DNA of 64,000 bases from Mycolicibacter engbaekii (GCF_002101585.1 NZ_LQOT01000024.1:124001-188000), one strand, 5' to 3'. Shown: positions 1 to 8,816, counted from the stretch's first letter. The notes: generated by a model from the sequence alone, not told the origin. Made by a program: numbers and translations.

Positions 1-1260
1 CCCGCCCAGATCCCGGGCCACCGCCTGCGCGCCGGGGTCGTCGACCGAGGCGGCCTGCACCTGGCTGGTGCTCACATGCGCGGACTCGTTGTTGCCCACG
101 GTTCCCGTCCCGTAGCCCCGGGCGCCGAGCACCCCGGAGACCGCGGCGGCCAGGCCGTTGATGTCGGTGTCGTTGAGCACGCTGGCGGTGGTCTCTTCCG
201 GGTTGTAGGCCAGCAGCTCGGTCTTGTCCTCGTCCTGCTCGTGCAGCAGTGAGTCCACCCAGTCGGCCACCTGGCCGGGATCCACGCGCACCACGCTCTG
301 CATGCCGTCGTCGCTCCAGCCGGCCTCCTCGAGTACCGGGATGGTGGCGAACGCCACCTTGCCCGCGGCCAGATCCTGCAGCTTGGTGATGAAGTCCAGT
401 ACGTCCCAGCCTTCGGAGAGCACCACCGAACGCTGTACCGCCGCCTGGAGCCGCGACAGCGTGCCAGGACTGGACAGTGTCTTGCCGGAGATGACCTTGT
501 GCGCCAGCGCGGCCATCACCGCCTGCTGACGTCGGACCCGGTCCAGGTCGCCGTGCGGCAGTCCATGGCGCTGCCGCACGAAGCTCAGCGCCTCGCCGCC
601 CCCGAGCCGCTGCCAGCCGGCCGGGAAGTCCGCGCCGGAGAGCTCCTCATACGCCGGTTCCTTGAGGCAGACGTCGACGCCGCCGAGGGCGTCGGTGATC
701 AGGGCGAAGCCGAGCAGTCCCACCTCGGCGTAGTGGTCGACGGTGACTCCGGTCAGGTCGGCCACCGTCTTGATCAGCGCCTCGCGGCCCGCCTCGGTGC
801 CGCGCGCCTGCGCCTGGATGGGATCCATCCCGGTGGCCACGAGCGCATCGGCGGTTTCCAGCCGGGTGGCTCCGTAGACGCCGTTGATCTTGGTCTTGTC
901 CAGTCCGGGCGCCGCGACGTAGGAGTCGCGGGGGATCGAGATGGCGGTGGCCGACTTCCCGTTGTTGGGGATCCGGACCAAGATGATGGTGTCGGTGTTG
1001 GTGGCGTCGTCATCGCCCACGCGCAGCGCCGCGAGTTCCTCGGGGGTCAGCGGGTTGCCGTGCGCGTCGGTGCGGCTGTCCATGCCGACCAGCAGGATGT
1101 CTACGGCGCCGTCGGAGCCGCCCTTGCCCAGCGCCATCGAGGAGACGTGGAAGATGCCGTCCTCGAAGGACCGGACGCGGCTCCAGGCCACACCGGTGCC
1201 CAGGACGACGGTGACGGCTGCCACCGTGGCGATCACCCGAATCACACGTTGCGCAGGCAT
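1..1260 (-). CDS. cpsA: LytR-CpsA-Psr (LCP) family cell-wall ligase, 3' end cut by the window edge
   Basis: The frame reads from an ATG at 1260 to the left edge, giving 420 codons without a stop, so the C-terminus is missing. Residues about 7-25 form one hydrophobic N-terminal segment, consistent with a signal anchor and an extracytoplasmic enzyme domain. The LCP core is recognisable as VDILLVGMDSR near residue 53, SIPRDSYV, KINGVYG, and the Arg-rich FVRQRHGLPHGDLDRVRRQQ segment. LCP enzymes transfer lipid-linked glycopolymers to peptidoglycan; in mycobacteria this is arabinogalactan attachment. The residues after about 350 look like the start of a LytR_C-type domain. It is divergent from rmlD, as expected for the Rv3267 locus. 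Assignment to the family is firm; the exact paralogue is inferred from synteny. Confidence 0.88.
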   Translation of the reverse strand, partial: MPAQRVIRVIATVAAVTVVLGTGVAWSRVRSFEDGIFHVSSMALGKGGSDGAVDILLVGMDSRTDAHGNPLTPEELAALRVGDDDATNTDTIILVRIPNNGKSATAISIPRDSYVAAPGLDKTKINGVYGATRLETADALVATGMDPIQAQARGTEAGREALIKTVADLTGVTVDHYAEVGLLGFALITDALGGVDVCLKEPAYEELSGADFPAGWQRLGGGEALSFVRQRHGLPHGDLDRVRRQQAVMAALAHKVISGKTLSSPGTLSRLQAAVQRSVVLSEGWDVLDFITKLQDLAAGKVAFATIPVLEEAGWSDDGMQSVVRVDPGQVADWVDSLLHEQDEDKTELLAYNPEETTASVLNDTDINGLAAAVSGVLGARGYGTGTVGNNESAHVSTSQVQAASVDDPGAQAVARDLGG

Positions 1261-1330
1261 CACTTCAGATTACTTGTGTCACGGGTGTAACTGCGGTAGC
1301 CGAGTCCGGCGTGCCAGACCCGGCGGGACG

Positions 1331-1410
1331 GCTGGGACCGCCGAATAAGCCCGGCGGTTCAGCGAGGCTCGACGGAGGAGAGGCGAAGCTGGGACCGCCG
1401 AATAAGCCCG
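1331..1410. repeat. Pair of 23-bp direct repeats in the cpsA-rmlD intergenic region
   Basis: A 23-base sequence beginning GCTGGGACCGCCGAATAAGC occurs at 1331-1353 and again at 1388-1410, so the repeat period is 57 bp. Both copies lie in the 166-bp gap between the divergent cpsA and rmlD genes, and a further partial echo (CATAAGCTCGGCGGC) runs up to the rmlD start. No coding role is apparent. It could be a local duplication of promoter DNA or a pair of regulator sites. Confidence 0.8.
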
Positions 1411-1426
1411 CATAAGCTCGGCGGCT

Positions 1427-2293
1427 ATGACGAGCCAGCGGATCGTGATCACCGGCGCCGGCGGCCAGGTCGGTGCGTTCCTGGCGGCCCGTGCCGCCCA
1501 GACGGGGCATGAGGTGCTGGCGCTGACCTCGGCGCAGTGCGAGATCACCGATCCCGCCGCCGTGGCGCGCATCGGCCTGCGAACGGGCGACGTTCTGGTC
1601 AACTGTGCGGCATATACGCAGGTCGACGCCGCAGAGGCCGACCCGGAGCGCGCGCACGCCGTCAACGCCGCCGGGCCGGGTCACCTGGCCGACGCCTGCG
1701 CGCGCGCCGGTGCGCTGCTCATCCACATCTCCACCGACTACGTCTTCGACGGCGACTTCGGCGGCGCCGCGCCGCGCCCGTACGAGCCGGGCGACCCGAC
1801 CCGGCCGCTGTCGGTCTACGGCCGCACCAAACTGGCCGGTGAGAACGCGGTACTGGCCGCATCTGCTGATGCGCTGGTGGTGCGCACCGCCTGGGTCTAC
1901 ACCGGCGCCGCGGGCGGTTCGGACTTCGTCGCGGTGATGCGGGAACGGGCGTCGGCCGGTGCGCGCGTGGAGGTGGTCGACGACCAGATCGGGTCCCCGA
2001 CCTACGTCGGGGACCTCGTCGAGGCGCTGCTGTCCCTAGCCGCCTCTCCGCCGAGCGCGCGGGTGCTGCATGCCGCCAACGCCGGGGCTGCGAGTCGCTA
2101 CGAACAGGCCCGTGCGGTGTACGCCGCGGTCGGCGCCGATCCGGACCTGGTGCGTCCGGTCGGCAGCGCGGCTCACCCCCGCCCGGCGGCCCGGCCCGCC
2201 TACTCCGCGCTGTCGGGGGCTGAGTCGGCGCGGGCCGGCCTGCCGCCCCTGCGCCGGTGGCGCGATGCATTGTCTGCCGCCTTGGCCAGATAA
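1427..2293 (+). CDS. rmlD: dTDP-4-dehydrorhamnose reductase
   Basis: This 288-residue protein would carry out the last step of dTDP-L-rhamnose synthesis, the NADPH-dependent reduction of dTDP-4-keto-L-rhamnose; the product supplies the rhamnose of the arabinogalactan linker. The N-terminus has the Rossmann motif GAGGQVG at residues 9-15. The motif STDYVFDG and the catalytic YGRTKLAGE (Tyr-x3-Lys) follow in the usual extended-SDR order, and the length matches the family. It starts at an ATG with only a weak upstream Shine-Dalgarno sequence. The downstream neighbour is the rhamnosyltransferase wbbL, ten bases away, so the enzyme making the donor and the enzyme using it are in one operon. Confidence 0.95.
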   Translation: MTSQRIVITGAGGQVGAFLAARAAQTGHEVLALTSAQCEITDPAAVARIGLRTGDVLVNCAAYTQVDAAEADPERAHAVNAAGPGHLADACARAGALLIHISTDYVFDGDFGGAAPRPYEPGDPTRPLSVYGRTKLAGENAVLAASADALVVRTAWVYTGAAGGSDFVAVMRERASAGARVEVVDDQIGSPTYVGDLVEALLSLAASPPSARVLHAANAGAASRYEQARAVYAAVGADPDLVRPVGSAAHPRPAARPAYSALSGAESARAGLPPLRRWRDALSAALAR

Positions 2294-2303
2294 CCTCTAC
2301 GCC

Positions 2304-3191
2304 GTGAGTGAGGCGCTACCGGTGGTGACGGTGACGTATTCGCCGGGCTGGCATCTTGACCGCTTCCTGGCGTCGTTGTCGTTGGCGACCGAGCGTCCGG
2401 TACGGGTTGTGATGGCCGACAACGGATCCACCGACGGTTCTCCCGAGGAAGCCGCGCAGCGGTACCCGAACGCGGAGTTGCTGCATACCGGGGCCAACCT
2501 GGGTTATGGGGGAGCGGTCAATGCCGCCGTGGCACTGCTGGACGCCGAGGGCGGCGAGCGCAGCGAATTCCTCATCGTGGCCAACCCGGACGTGCAGTGG
2601 GGGCCGGGCAGCATCGAGGCGCTGCTGGAGGCGGCCGCTCGGTGGCCCCAGGCGGCGACGCTGGGCCCGCTGATCCGCGAGCCGGACGGCTCGGTGTACC
2701 CCTCGGCGCGGCACCTGCCCAGCCTGATCCGTGGCGGCATGCACGCCGTGGTGGGTCCGGTGTGGCCCGGTAACCCCTGGACCCGCGCCTACCGGCAGGA
2801 GCTCCTGGAACCCAGCGAGCGGCCGGTCGGCTGGCTGTCCGGGGCCTGTCTGCTGGTGCGCCGCGCCGCGTTCGAGGCGGTCGGCGGCTTCGACGAACGC
2901 TATTTCCTCTACATGGAGGACGTCGACCTGGGCGATCGGCTGGCCAAGGCCGGCTGGCTCAATGTCTACGTCCCATCCGCCGAGGTGCTGCACCAGAAGG
3001 GTCACGCCACCGGCAGGGACCCCGCGCGCAATCTGGCCGCGCACCACCGCAGCACCTACACCTACCTGGCCGACCGGCACACTGGCTGGTGGCGGGCCCC
3101 GCTGCGCTGGAGCATGCGGGGCGCACTGGCGGTGCGCTCACACCTGGCGGTGCGCAGTGCCCGCCGCACCATGACGAAGGGACTTCCGTGA
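2304..3191 (+). CDS. wbbL: Rhamnosyltransferase of the arabinogalactan linker (GT2 family)
   Basis: WbbL moves rhamnose from dTDP-rhamnose onto decaprenyl-diphospho-GlcNAc, which builds the linkage unit joining arabinogalactan to peptidoglycan. The 295-residue frame begins at GTG 2304, ten bases after rmlD. GT-A features are visible: ADNGSTDGS near residue 38, ANLGYGGAVNAA, VANPDVQW (the DXD-like metal site) and GWLSGACLLVRR followed by GGFDERYFLYMEDVDL (the acceptor/catalytic region). The reading frame stays open upstream, but the GTG gives the N-terminus expected for the family. Its stop overlaps the next start (GTGA), so wbbL and manC are probably translationally coupled. Confidence 0.93.
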   Translation: MSEALPVVTVTYSPGWHLDRFLASLSLATERPVRVVMADNGSTDGSPEEAAQRYPNAELLHTGANLGYGGAVNAAVALLDAEGGERSEFLIVANPDVQWGPGSIEALLEAAARWPQAATLGPLIREPDGSVYPSARHLPSLIRGGMHAVVGPVWPGNPWTRAYRQELLEPSERPVGWLSGACLLVRRAAFEAVGGFDERYFLYMEDVDLGDRLAKAGWLNVYVPSAEVLHQKGHATGRDPARNLAAHHRSTYTYLADRHTGWWRAPLRWSMRGALAVRSHLAVRSARRTMTKGLP

Positions 3192-4261
3192 CACTGAGCC
3201 AAGTCGACGCGGTCGTCCTGGTCGGGGGTAAGGGCACCCGGCTTCGGCCGCTCACCCTCTCGGCACCCAAACCGATGCTGCCCACCGCGGGCGTGCCGTT
3301 CCTGACTCACCTGCTGTCGCGAATCGCCGCCGCCGGGATCGAGCATGTGATCCTGAGCACGTCCTACAAGCCGGAGGTGTTCTCCGAGGAGTTCGGCGAC
3401 GGCGCCGCCCTGGGGCTGCAGATCGACTACGTGACCGAGGAGGAGCCGCTGGGCACCGGCGGCGGAATCGCCAACGTTGCGTCCAAGCTTCGCCATGACA
3501 CCGCGATGGTGTTCAACGGTGACGTGCTGTCGGGGGCGGAGCTGACCGATCTGCACGACTACCACCGCGAGCAGGAGGCCGACGCGACCCTGCATCTGGT
3601 GCGGGTCGGCGATCCGCGCGCCTTCGGCTGCGTACCCACCAGCGACGGGCGGGTCACGGCATTCCTGGAGAAGACCGAAGATCCGCCGACCGACCAGATC
3701 AACGCCGGTTGCTACGTGCTGTCGCGGGAGGTCATCGACCGTATCCCGCAGGGGCGCCCGGTCTCGGTGGAGCGCGAGGTGTTCCCCGCGCTGCTGTCCG
3801 ACGGCGTGAAGGTCTGCGGCTACGTCGACACCAGCTACTGGCGCGATATGGGCACACCCGAGGACTTTGTGCGCGGGTCGGCCGATTTGGTGCGCGGCAT
3901 CGCGTCCTCACCGGCGCTGGGCGGCCGGCGCGGCGAGGCGCTGGTGCACGACGGCGCATCGGTAGCCCCGGGAGCGGTGTTGATCGGTGGGACCGCGGTG
4001 GGCCGGGGCGCCGAGATCGGCCCGGGTGCGCGGCTCGACGGCGCGGTGATCTTCGACGGTGTGAAGGTCGAGGCGGGCAGCGTGATCGAACGCTCGATCA
4101 TCGGGTTCGGCGCCCGGATCGGGCCCAGGGCGCTGATCCGCGACGGGGTGATCGGTGACGGCGCCGACATCGGGGCGCGTTGCGAGCTGCTGCGCGGGGC
4201 GCGGGTGTGGCCCGGGGTGTCGATCCCGGACTGCGGAATCCGTTACTCCAGCGACGTCTGA
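3188..4261 (+). CDS. manC: Mannose-1-phosphate guanylyltransferase (nucleotidyltransferase plus left-handed beta-helix)
   Basis: This enzyme makes GDP-mannose from mannose-1-phosphate and GTP for lipomannan, lipoarabinomannan and PIM synthesis; the M. tuberculosis orthologue Rv3264c is also called manB. The 357-residue product opens with the nucleotidyltransferase signature GGKGTRLRPLT at about residues 13-23, followed by KPMLPTAGVPFL, EEEPLGTGG and the metal-site motif VFNGDVL. The C-terminal third carries hexapeptide-repeat-like segments (GAVLIGGTAVGRGAEIGPGA and similar) typical of a left-handed beta-helix. The GTG start at 3188 overlaps the wbbL stop. Specificity for GTP and mannose rather than glucose is taken from synteny, because the sequence alone does not separate these families. 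Confidence 0.85.
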   Translation: MTLSQVDAVVLVGGKGTRLRPLTLSAPKPMLPTAGVPFLTHLLSRIAAAGIEHVILSTSYKPEVFSEEFGDGAALGLQIDYVTEEEPLGTGGGIANVASKLRHDTAMVFNGDVLSGAELTDLHDYHREQEADATLHLVRVGDPRAFGCVPTSDGRVTAFLEKTEDPPTDQINAGCYVLSREVIDRIPQGRPVSVEREVFPALLSDGVKVCGYVDTSYWRDMGTPEDFVRGSADLVRGIASSPALGGRRGEALVHDGASVAPGAVLIGGTAVGRGAEIGPGARLDGAVIFDGVKVEAGSVIERSIIGFGARIGPRALIRDGVIGDGADIGARCELLRGARVWPGVSIPDCGIRYSSDV

Positions 4262-4351
4262 GCCGGTTTTCCCGCTGACTCTGCGCTCACCGGGCACCCT
4301 TCTCGGACTTTTCCGCGGTAGCCGCAGTGTCAACGGGGGATAGTCATAGCC

Positions 4352-4711
4352 ATGTTCACCAGGGTCCTCATCACCTGCCTCGCAGCAGTCGCCATGGCGA
4401 CACCGGTCGCCGCCGCAGATCCGCTCGACCCGATTCCGGGCAACGGGGTCTTTCAGGTCGGCACCGATATCGAACCCGGCCTCTACCGCACCGGCGGCTC
4501 GGGGTCGGCCTTCGGCGTGTGGATCAACAACGTGCCGACGCCGGAGTCGATGTGTTCGTGGTTCACCTACAGCACTCCCGATGCCGCCAAGGACCAGGTC
4601 GTCGCCGCGAACACGTCGGTCGGGCCGATGTATGCCAGCATTCCGGCCACCGTCAAGGCCTTCGAGTCGCAGAACTGCCAGCCCTGGACGCGGGTGACCG
4701 ACTCTCCGTGA
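4352..4711 (+). CDS. Small secreted protein of unknown function
   Basis: The product has 119 residues. Its first 23 residues (MFTRVLITCLAAVAMATPVA and onward) form a classical Sec signal peptide with likely cleavage after an Ala-Ala-Ala-Asp stretch, so the mature protein should be exported. The mature part contains PGNGVFQVGTDIEPGLYRTG and two cysteines about 41 residues apart that could form a disulfide. The segment resembles small actinobacterial secreted proteins of the type 'GTYxVGxDIxPGxYR', but I cannot assign a function. A GGGGGA Shine-Dalgarno sequence ends about a dozen bases upstream of the ATG. The gene converges on the Nudix gene. Confidence 0.75.
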   Translation: MFTRVLITCLAAVAMATPVAAADPLDPIPGNGVFQVGTDIEPGLYRTGGSGSAFGVWINNVPTPESMCSWFTYSTPDAAKDQVVAANTSVGPMYASIPATVKAFESQNCQPWTRVTDSP

Positions 4712-4723
4712 GCCGCCGGCTCA
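4709..4723. terminator. Short hairpin spanning two convergent stop codons
   Basis: TGAGCC-GCC-GGCTCA is a perfect 6-bp stem with a 3-base loop. The left arm begins with the TGA of the secreted-protein gene and the right arm is the complement of the Nudix TGA. It may help bidirectional termination, but there is no U-tract and part of the symmetry comes simply from having opposed TGA stops. Confidence 0.35.
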
Positions 4724-5266
4724 GGCGCGATGGGTCGCGACGGCCCGCCGCACCAGGTATGCCAAGGCGTCGTCGGCATCCGGTGGCAGCGCCGCCACCG
4801 GCCACCAGCGCAGTGCCAGTGACTCGTCGCTGATCCCGATCTGGGCGTCTGCCGGCGCGTGGGCCACGAACTGCAGATCCAGATGCCGGGTCGGCACGCC
4901 CAGCGAGCACGTCACGGGATGCACGTGGACGGCCGCCAACCGCGGGTCGAGCCGCAGGCCGACGATCCCGGATTCCTCGGTGGCCTCGCGCAGGGCGGCC
5001 GTGGTGATGTCGGCGTCGGAGTCCTCGCAGTGCCCACCCAGCTGCAGCCAACGGCCCACCCGGGGGTGCAGCGTCAGCAGGGTGTTCTCGCCGGTGTGGT
5101 CCACCACCAGCGCGGACGCGGTGATGTGGCCGGCAGCGCATTCGCGCCGGCACGCATCGGGGCGGGCGGCCAGAAACGCCAGCACCGCATGCCGCAGAGT
5201 GTCCTGTGCGGAATCGGGTGCGGCCCAGGAGCTCAGGGTCGCGACGGCGGACTCGTGCAGGGTCAT
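4721..5266 (-). CDS. Nudix hydrolase, co-transcribed with fbiAB
   Basis: This 181-residue protein carries a Nudix box of the form [20 protein letters not shown] followed by TEESGI at about residues 76-101. The REx2EExG core that binds Mg2+ and the diphosphate substrate is intact. The spacing between the first Gly and the REATEE core is slightly longer than the textbook box, and an Asp/Ser stands where the first Glu is usual. Its substrate cannot be read from the sequence; family members hydrolyse nucleoside diphosphates linked to other groups. The start codon overlaps the fbiB stop (ATGA), so it is the third gene of an fbiA-fbiB operon. That suggests, but does not show, a housekeeping or F420-related role. 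Confidence 0.85.
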   Translation of the reverse strand: MTLHESAVATLSSWAAPDSAQDTLRHAVLAFLAARPDACRRECAAGHITASALVVDHTGENTLLTLHPRVGRWLQLGGHCEDSDADITTAALREATEESGIVGLRLDPRLAAVHVHPVTCSLGVPTRHLDLQFVAHAPADAQIGISDESLALRWWPVAALPPDADDALAYLVRRAVATHRA

Positions 5267-6603
5267 CGACGCACCAGCAGGTCGTCGACCGCGGCCGGGG
5301 AGCGGGGCGTAAGCGGCTCGGTCGGATATCCGATGGCTATGGCCCCCAAGGGTTCCCAGGTGGACGGCAGATCCAGTTCGGTGCGGACCAGATCCGGGGT
5401 GAAGATGGTGGAACCGATCCAGCAGCTGCCGACGCCGCGTACCGCCAGCGCCACCAGCAGGCCCTGGACGGCGGCGCCCACGGCGACCGTGAACATGGTG
5501 TGCTCAGCGGCGGCGCGGTGCTCATCGGGATAGTGGTGGGCGCCGTCGGGCACCATCATCGGAATGATGACTTCGGGTGCCTGGTAAAGGATTTGGCCGC
5601 GCGCCACGCGCGCCTCGACGGCTTCGGGAGCCTTTCCATCGGCCGTCAGGTCGGCACGCCATTGCTGCGCCATGGCGTCCAGCAGGCGGGTGCGCACGCC
5701 GGGTGTCTGCAGCCAGACGAACCGCACCGGGCGGGTGTGGTGGGGTGCCGGGGCGGTCAGCGCCTCGGCGATGGCGTCGGTGATCAGTTGCGCCGGAACG
5801 GCTTCGGTAGAGAATGTGCGCACCGATCGGCGCAGCAACTGCGCCTGGGTTCGTCCCACTTCGATGGCCTCGGCGGTGCCCAGCCAGAACAGGTCCTCGG
5901 AACCGGAACGCACCAGGGCCGCCGCGGTCGAGCCGTTGTCGGGACTGGAGAACCCGCGCACGACGGCCACCGGCACATCGGTGAGCTTGCCCTTGACCAG
6001 GTCGGCCGCGGCGGCGAGTTCGTCGGCGACCGCGACTTCGGTGACCACCAGCTCGTTGCCGTGCCGGTCGACGGCACCGGCGTAGCCGTTGAGCACGGTC
6101 ACACCGGACGCCCCGATTGCGACGTCGATCTGTCCGTTGCGCCAGGCCCGGCCCATGGTGTCGGTGATCAGCACCGCCACCGCAACGCCGAGCCGCTCGG
6201 CCAGTCCCGCGCGCAACGCCGCGGCGCTGGCATCGGGATCCACCGGCAGCAGCGCCAGTTCGTCGGAGCCCACATTCGAGCCGTCCACGCCGGCGGCGGC
6301 CTGCACCAGGCCGATGCGATTCTCGGTGATCCAGGTGCGGCCCTTGCGGGCCAGCACCCGCACCGCCTCGGCCTCGACCAGCTGGCGGCGCAGCGCGTCG
6401 CGTGCTTCGGCGTCGTGCGGTGCCGGGACTATCCGGCCCTCGCATTTGGACACCACCTTGCTGGTGACGACGACGATGTCGCCGTCGGCCAGCCACGGGG
6501 CGGCGGCGGCCAGGGCGGCAGCCAGATCGTCGCCCGGCCGGAATTCGCCCAGACCGGTGACCGGCAGAATCTCGACCTTGGCGGCGCTGCCGTGCTCGCT
6601 CAT
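5263..6603 (-). CDS. fbiB: Coenzyme F420:L-glutamate ligase with C-terminal nitroreductase domain (FbiB)
   Basis: FbiB lengthens the oligoglutamate tail of F420 and, through its FMN-binding C-terminal domain, reduces dehydro-F420-0. The 446-residue protein has both parts. The N-terminal CofE-like domain (residues about 1-245) shows [32 protein letters not shown] and [15 protein letters not shown]. The C-terminal nitroreductase domain begins around residue 250, with RRSVRTF and a later [12 protein letters not shown]. The length is within a few residues of the mycobacterial family. The ATG at 6603 is preferred because it overlaps the fbiA TGA and gives the expected N-terminus; the open frame continues far upstream but only as antisense to fbiA. 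Confidence 0.95.
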   Translation of the reverse strand: MSEHGSAAKVEILPVTGLGEFRPGDDLAAALAAAAPWLADGDIVVVTSKVVSKCEGRIVPAPHDAEARDALRRQLVEAEAVRVLARKGRTWITENRIGLVQAAAGVDGSNVGSDELALLPVDPDASAAALRAGLAERLGVAVAVLITDTMGRAWRNGQIDVAIGASGVTVLNGYAGAVDRHGNELVVTEVAVADELAAAADLVKGKLTDVPVAVVRGFSSPDNGSTAAALVRSGSEDLFWLGTAEAIEVGRTQAQLLRRSVRTFSTEAVPAQLITDAIAEALTAPAPHHTRPVRFVWLQTPGVRTRLLDAMAQQWRADLTADGKAPEAVEARVARGQILYQAPEVIIPMMVPDGAHHYPDEHRAAAEHTMFTVAVGAAVQGLLVALAVRGVGSCWIGSTIFTPDLVRTELDLPSTWEPLGAIAIGYPTEPLTPRSPAAVDDLLVRR

Positions 6604-7601
6604 CGCACGCCCGCCAGGTCCATTCCGGTGCGCACCATCTCGGCGGTCGCCGCCGGGTCGGTCATCAACAGGGGGGCGGCGCGAACGGTCATACCGGGGA
6701 TGTCGGCGTCGTCGGACTCGCCCTCGTGCACCAGCCAGTAGTCCAGGATCCCGGTCGAGCTGCGTGCGCCGTAGTGTTCGCCGACCGCCCGCGAGGTGGA
6801 CTCCAGGCCGATCACGCTCAAGCAGGTATCGGCCATACCGCGTAAGGGTTTTCCGCCGATGATCGGGGAGTAGCCGACGATCGGTGCCGCGGTGGAGCGC
6901 AGCGCCGAGCGGACGCCCGGCACGGCCAGGATGGCGCCGATGCTCACCACCGGGTTGGACGGGGCCACCAGCACGATGTCGGCGCCGTTGATGGCCTCGA
7001 CGGCTTCCGGTGTGGCGGCGGCCTTCTCTGCGCCCACGAAGCCGAATCCGTGGGTGGGAACCTGGGCGCGGTAGCGCACCCACCACTCCTGGAAGTGGAT
7101 CGCCCGCTGGGCGCCGTCGGCGGGATCGGTGATCACGACGTGGGTTTCGCAGCTGTCGTTGGTGACTGGCAGCAGACGTGCGCCCGGTTGCCAGCGCTCA
7201 CACAGCGCCGACGTCACCTCCGTGAGCGGGTAACCGGCCCGCAGGGCCTGGGTGCGGACGAGGTGGGTGGCCAGGTCCCGGTCGCCGAGACTGAACCAGT
7301 CCGGCTGCATTCCGTAGCGGGCCAACTCCTCCATGGCGTGCCAGGTTTCGTCCCGGTGCCCCCAGCCGCGTTCGGGGTCCACGCCGCCGCCGAGGGTGTA
7401 CATGCAGGTATCCAGGTCGGGGCAGATGCGCACCCCGTGCATCCAGGCGTCGTCGCCGACGTTGACGACCGCGGTCAATTCGTGCGCAGCGGTCCCGTTG
7501 CCGGCTGCGGACTCGGCGAATTGGCCCAAACCCAGCAGTTTCTGGACGCCGAGCAGGAAACGGGCGCCGCCGACCCCCCCGACCAGAACGGTGACCTTCA
7601 C
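6600..7601 (-). CDS. fbiA: 2-phospho-L-lactate / phosphoenolpyruvate transferase of F420 synthesis (FbiA, CofD family)
   Basis: FbiA joins the phospho-lactate or enolpyruvyl moiety, carried on GMP, to the deazaflavin Fo to give (dehydro-)F420-0. The 333-residue protein begins at a GTG with the CofD signature [16 protein letters not shown]. Further motifs are [19 protein letters not shown] near residue 48, [19 protein letters not shown] and [13 protein letters not shown] at about residues 212-224. The N-terminal Gly-rich loop and the VNVGDD segment are the binding region for Fo and GTP-derived substrates. It is the first gene of an overlapping operon with fbiB and the Nudix gene, divergent from whiB2 across a 349-bp regulatory gap. 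Confidence 0.95.
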   Translation of the reverse strand: MKVTVLVGGVGGARFLLGVQKLLGLGQFAESAAGNGTAAHELTAVVNVGDDAWMHGVRICPDLDTCMYTLGGGVDPERGWGHRDETWHAMEELARYGMQPDWFSLGDRDLATHLVRTQALRAGYPLTEVTSALCERWQPGARLLPVTNDSCETHVVITDPADGAQRAIHFQEWWVRYRAQVPTHGFGFVGAEKAAATPEAVEAINGADIVLVAPSNPVVSIGAILAVPGVRSALRSTAAPIVGYSPIIGGKPLRGMADTCLSVIGLESTSRAVGEHYGARSSTGILDYWLVHEGESDDADIPGMTVRAAPLLMTDPAATAEMVRTGMDLAGVR

Positions 7602-7950
7602 AGCGCACGACAGTACCGTTGGCGGGCAGGCGCCCGCCGCGGCGGACCGTCATCGCACGGCTTCGGCGGACCCGCGGTAAGACACGCCGACGGCCCGGTG
7701 TGGGGTAGATGACAAGGACTCGCCGGTCTCGGACACGTGGGAAATCGATCACGAGATGGTAAGGAATTTGGCCGAGCGGCTTGACCCCGCTGATCAACCC
7801 GTGTCTAATCACACTAGTGTCATTTTCCCGGTTGGCCAGCCGATTTCGGTGTCGCAGACCGAGATTCGATCACATGTTCGAATGGCATGGTGAATATCTC
7901 GATATTCGGCCGACATAAGCAGGATCGCGCTACAGGTGAGGAGGCGGAGC
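7602..7950. promoter_or_regulatory. Divergent fbiA/whiB2 promoter region rich in palindromes
   Basis: This 349-bp gap holds no convincing gene. Three inverted repeats are visible on the whiB2 side: ACACTAGTGT at 7811-7820; TCGATC-ACAT-GTTCGA at 7866-7881, one base from the mycobacterial LexA SOS-box consensus TCGAAC-N4-GTTCGA; and GAATATC-TC-GATATTC at 7892-7907, a perfect 7-bp-arm repeat 44 bases before the whiB2 ATG. The last 120 bases are more AT-rich than their surroundings, as expected for a promoter. Which proteins bind here cannot be read from the sequence. Confidence 0.7.
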
Positions 7951-8337
7951 ATGTCCTATGAGCACCTTTGGGGCGTGATGGGGGTGGCGTCGCACGCCGG
8001 TGCCGAGATGGCTTTGCCGACCGGGCTCGACGCGATGCCCAGCCGGCCCCATCTGAGTCTGGTTCCCGAGCCCGAGGACTACGACGAGTTCGACCCGTTC
8101 GACCCCGAAACGGCCACCAACGAGCAGTGGCAGGACCGTGCCCTGTGCTCGCAGACCGACCCCGAGGCGTTCTTCCCGGAGAAGGGCGGCTCGACGCGGG
8201 AGGCCAAGAAGATCTGCCAGCGGTGCGCGGTTCGCAGTGAGTGCCTGGAGTACGCCCTGGCGCACGATGAGCGGTTCGGCATCTGGGGCGGCCTGTCCGA
8301 GCGGGAGCGCCGGCGCCTCAAGCGCGGCATCATCTGA
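7951..8337 (+). CDS. whiB2: WhiB2 iron-sulfur transcription factor
   Basis: WhiB2 (WhmD in M. smegmatis) is a [4Fe-4S] regulator needed for septation and cell division. The 128-residue product has the four cluster cysteines at residues 66, 89, 92 and 98 (C-x22-C-x2-C-x5-C), then the GIWGGLSERERR turn and a basic RRLKRG tail that contacts DNA and sigma factor. The ATG at 7951 is chosen because GGAGG at 7940-7944 lies six bases upstream; a GTG at 7936 overlaps that Shine-Dalgarno sequence. The N-terminal 60 residues are acidic and Pro-rich. The long form resembles WhmD rather than the shorter annotated M. tuberculosis protein. Upstream palindromes suggest tight control. Confidence 0.96.
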   Translation: MSYEHLWGVMGVASHAGAEMALPTGLDAMPSRPHLSLVPEPEDYDEFDPFDPETATNEQWQDRALCSQTDPEAFFPEKGGSTREAKKICQRCAVRSECLEYALAHDERFGIWGGLSERERRRLKRGII

Positions 8338-8360
8338 GCCCCCAGCGGCGCAAGCGCGGG

Positions 8361-8816
8361 TCAGTCGTCGATCGTCGGGTCGATGACCGAGGGTTCGACA
8401 TCCAAGTAGGTGGCGACAAGGGCCACCAGAATCTCGTGCAGTAAATCTCCGAGTTCGGTGCTGTCGTTTGCCCGTTGCTCGATTGGCCTGCGGAACAACA
8501 GGACTCGCGCGCGGGTCGGGTTTCCGCGAACATCCACCCCGGCGGGGATCAATCGGGCCAGGGGCACCGGTCCGTCGGCGACGACTTCGGGCGGCCACTG
8601 CACGCTGTCGGGATCTCTGGGCGCTATCCGCGGGATCTCGTCGACAGCGACATCCAGTGCGCTCAACCGTTGCTTCCAGCGCTGCTCGATCGGCTCGTAG
8701 GCCTCCAGCACCGCCATGTCGAACCGTTCCGCCCGGGTGCGCCAGCCCGGCACGGTCGGCGGCAGCAGCGGCCCGCGGGGCTCGCGGCCGCGGCGTCGGC
8801 GGCGCGTGGCGATCAC
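8361..8816 (-). CDS. Zincin-like metallopeptidase-fold protein with a degenerate active site (Rv3259-like)
   Basis: The 151-residue frame from GTG 8816 starts with a very basic segment (ATRRRRRGREPRGPL) and continues with ERFDMAVLEAYEPIEQRW, LDVAVDEIPRI, RVLLFRRPIEQRA and LLHEILVALVATYLDVEP. This order resembles the actinobacterial zincin family (PF06262), whose signature is HExxH. Here the corresponding segment reads HEILV, so the second zinc-ligand His is absent and the protein is probably not an active peptidase. It converges on whiB2 and is divergent from the DUF3499 gene, the arrangement of Rv3260c-Rv3259-Rv3258c. The function is unknown; the start codon is uncertain because no strong Shine-Dalgarno sequence is visible. 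Confidence 0.75.
   Translation of the reverse strand: MIATRRRRRGREPRGPLLPPTVPGWRTRAERFDMAVLEAYEPIEQRWKQRLSALDVAVDEIPRIAPRDPDSVQWPPEVVADGPVPLARLIPAGVDVRGNPTRARVLLFRRPIEQRANDSTELGDLLHEILVALVATYLDVEPSVIDPTIDD

Noticed and set aside
5206..6741. 511-codon plus-strand frame opposite fbiB
   Set aside because: It is a shadow of fbiB, whose two domains and overlapping junctions are clear; the translation is Gly/Arg/His-rich without any family match.
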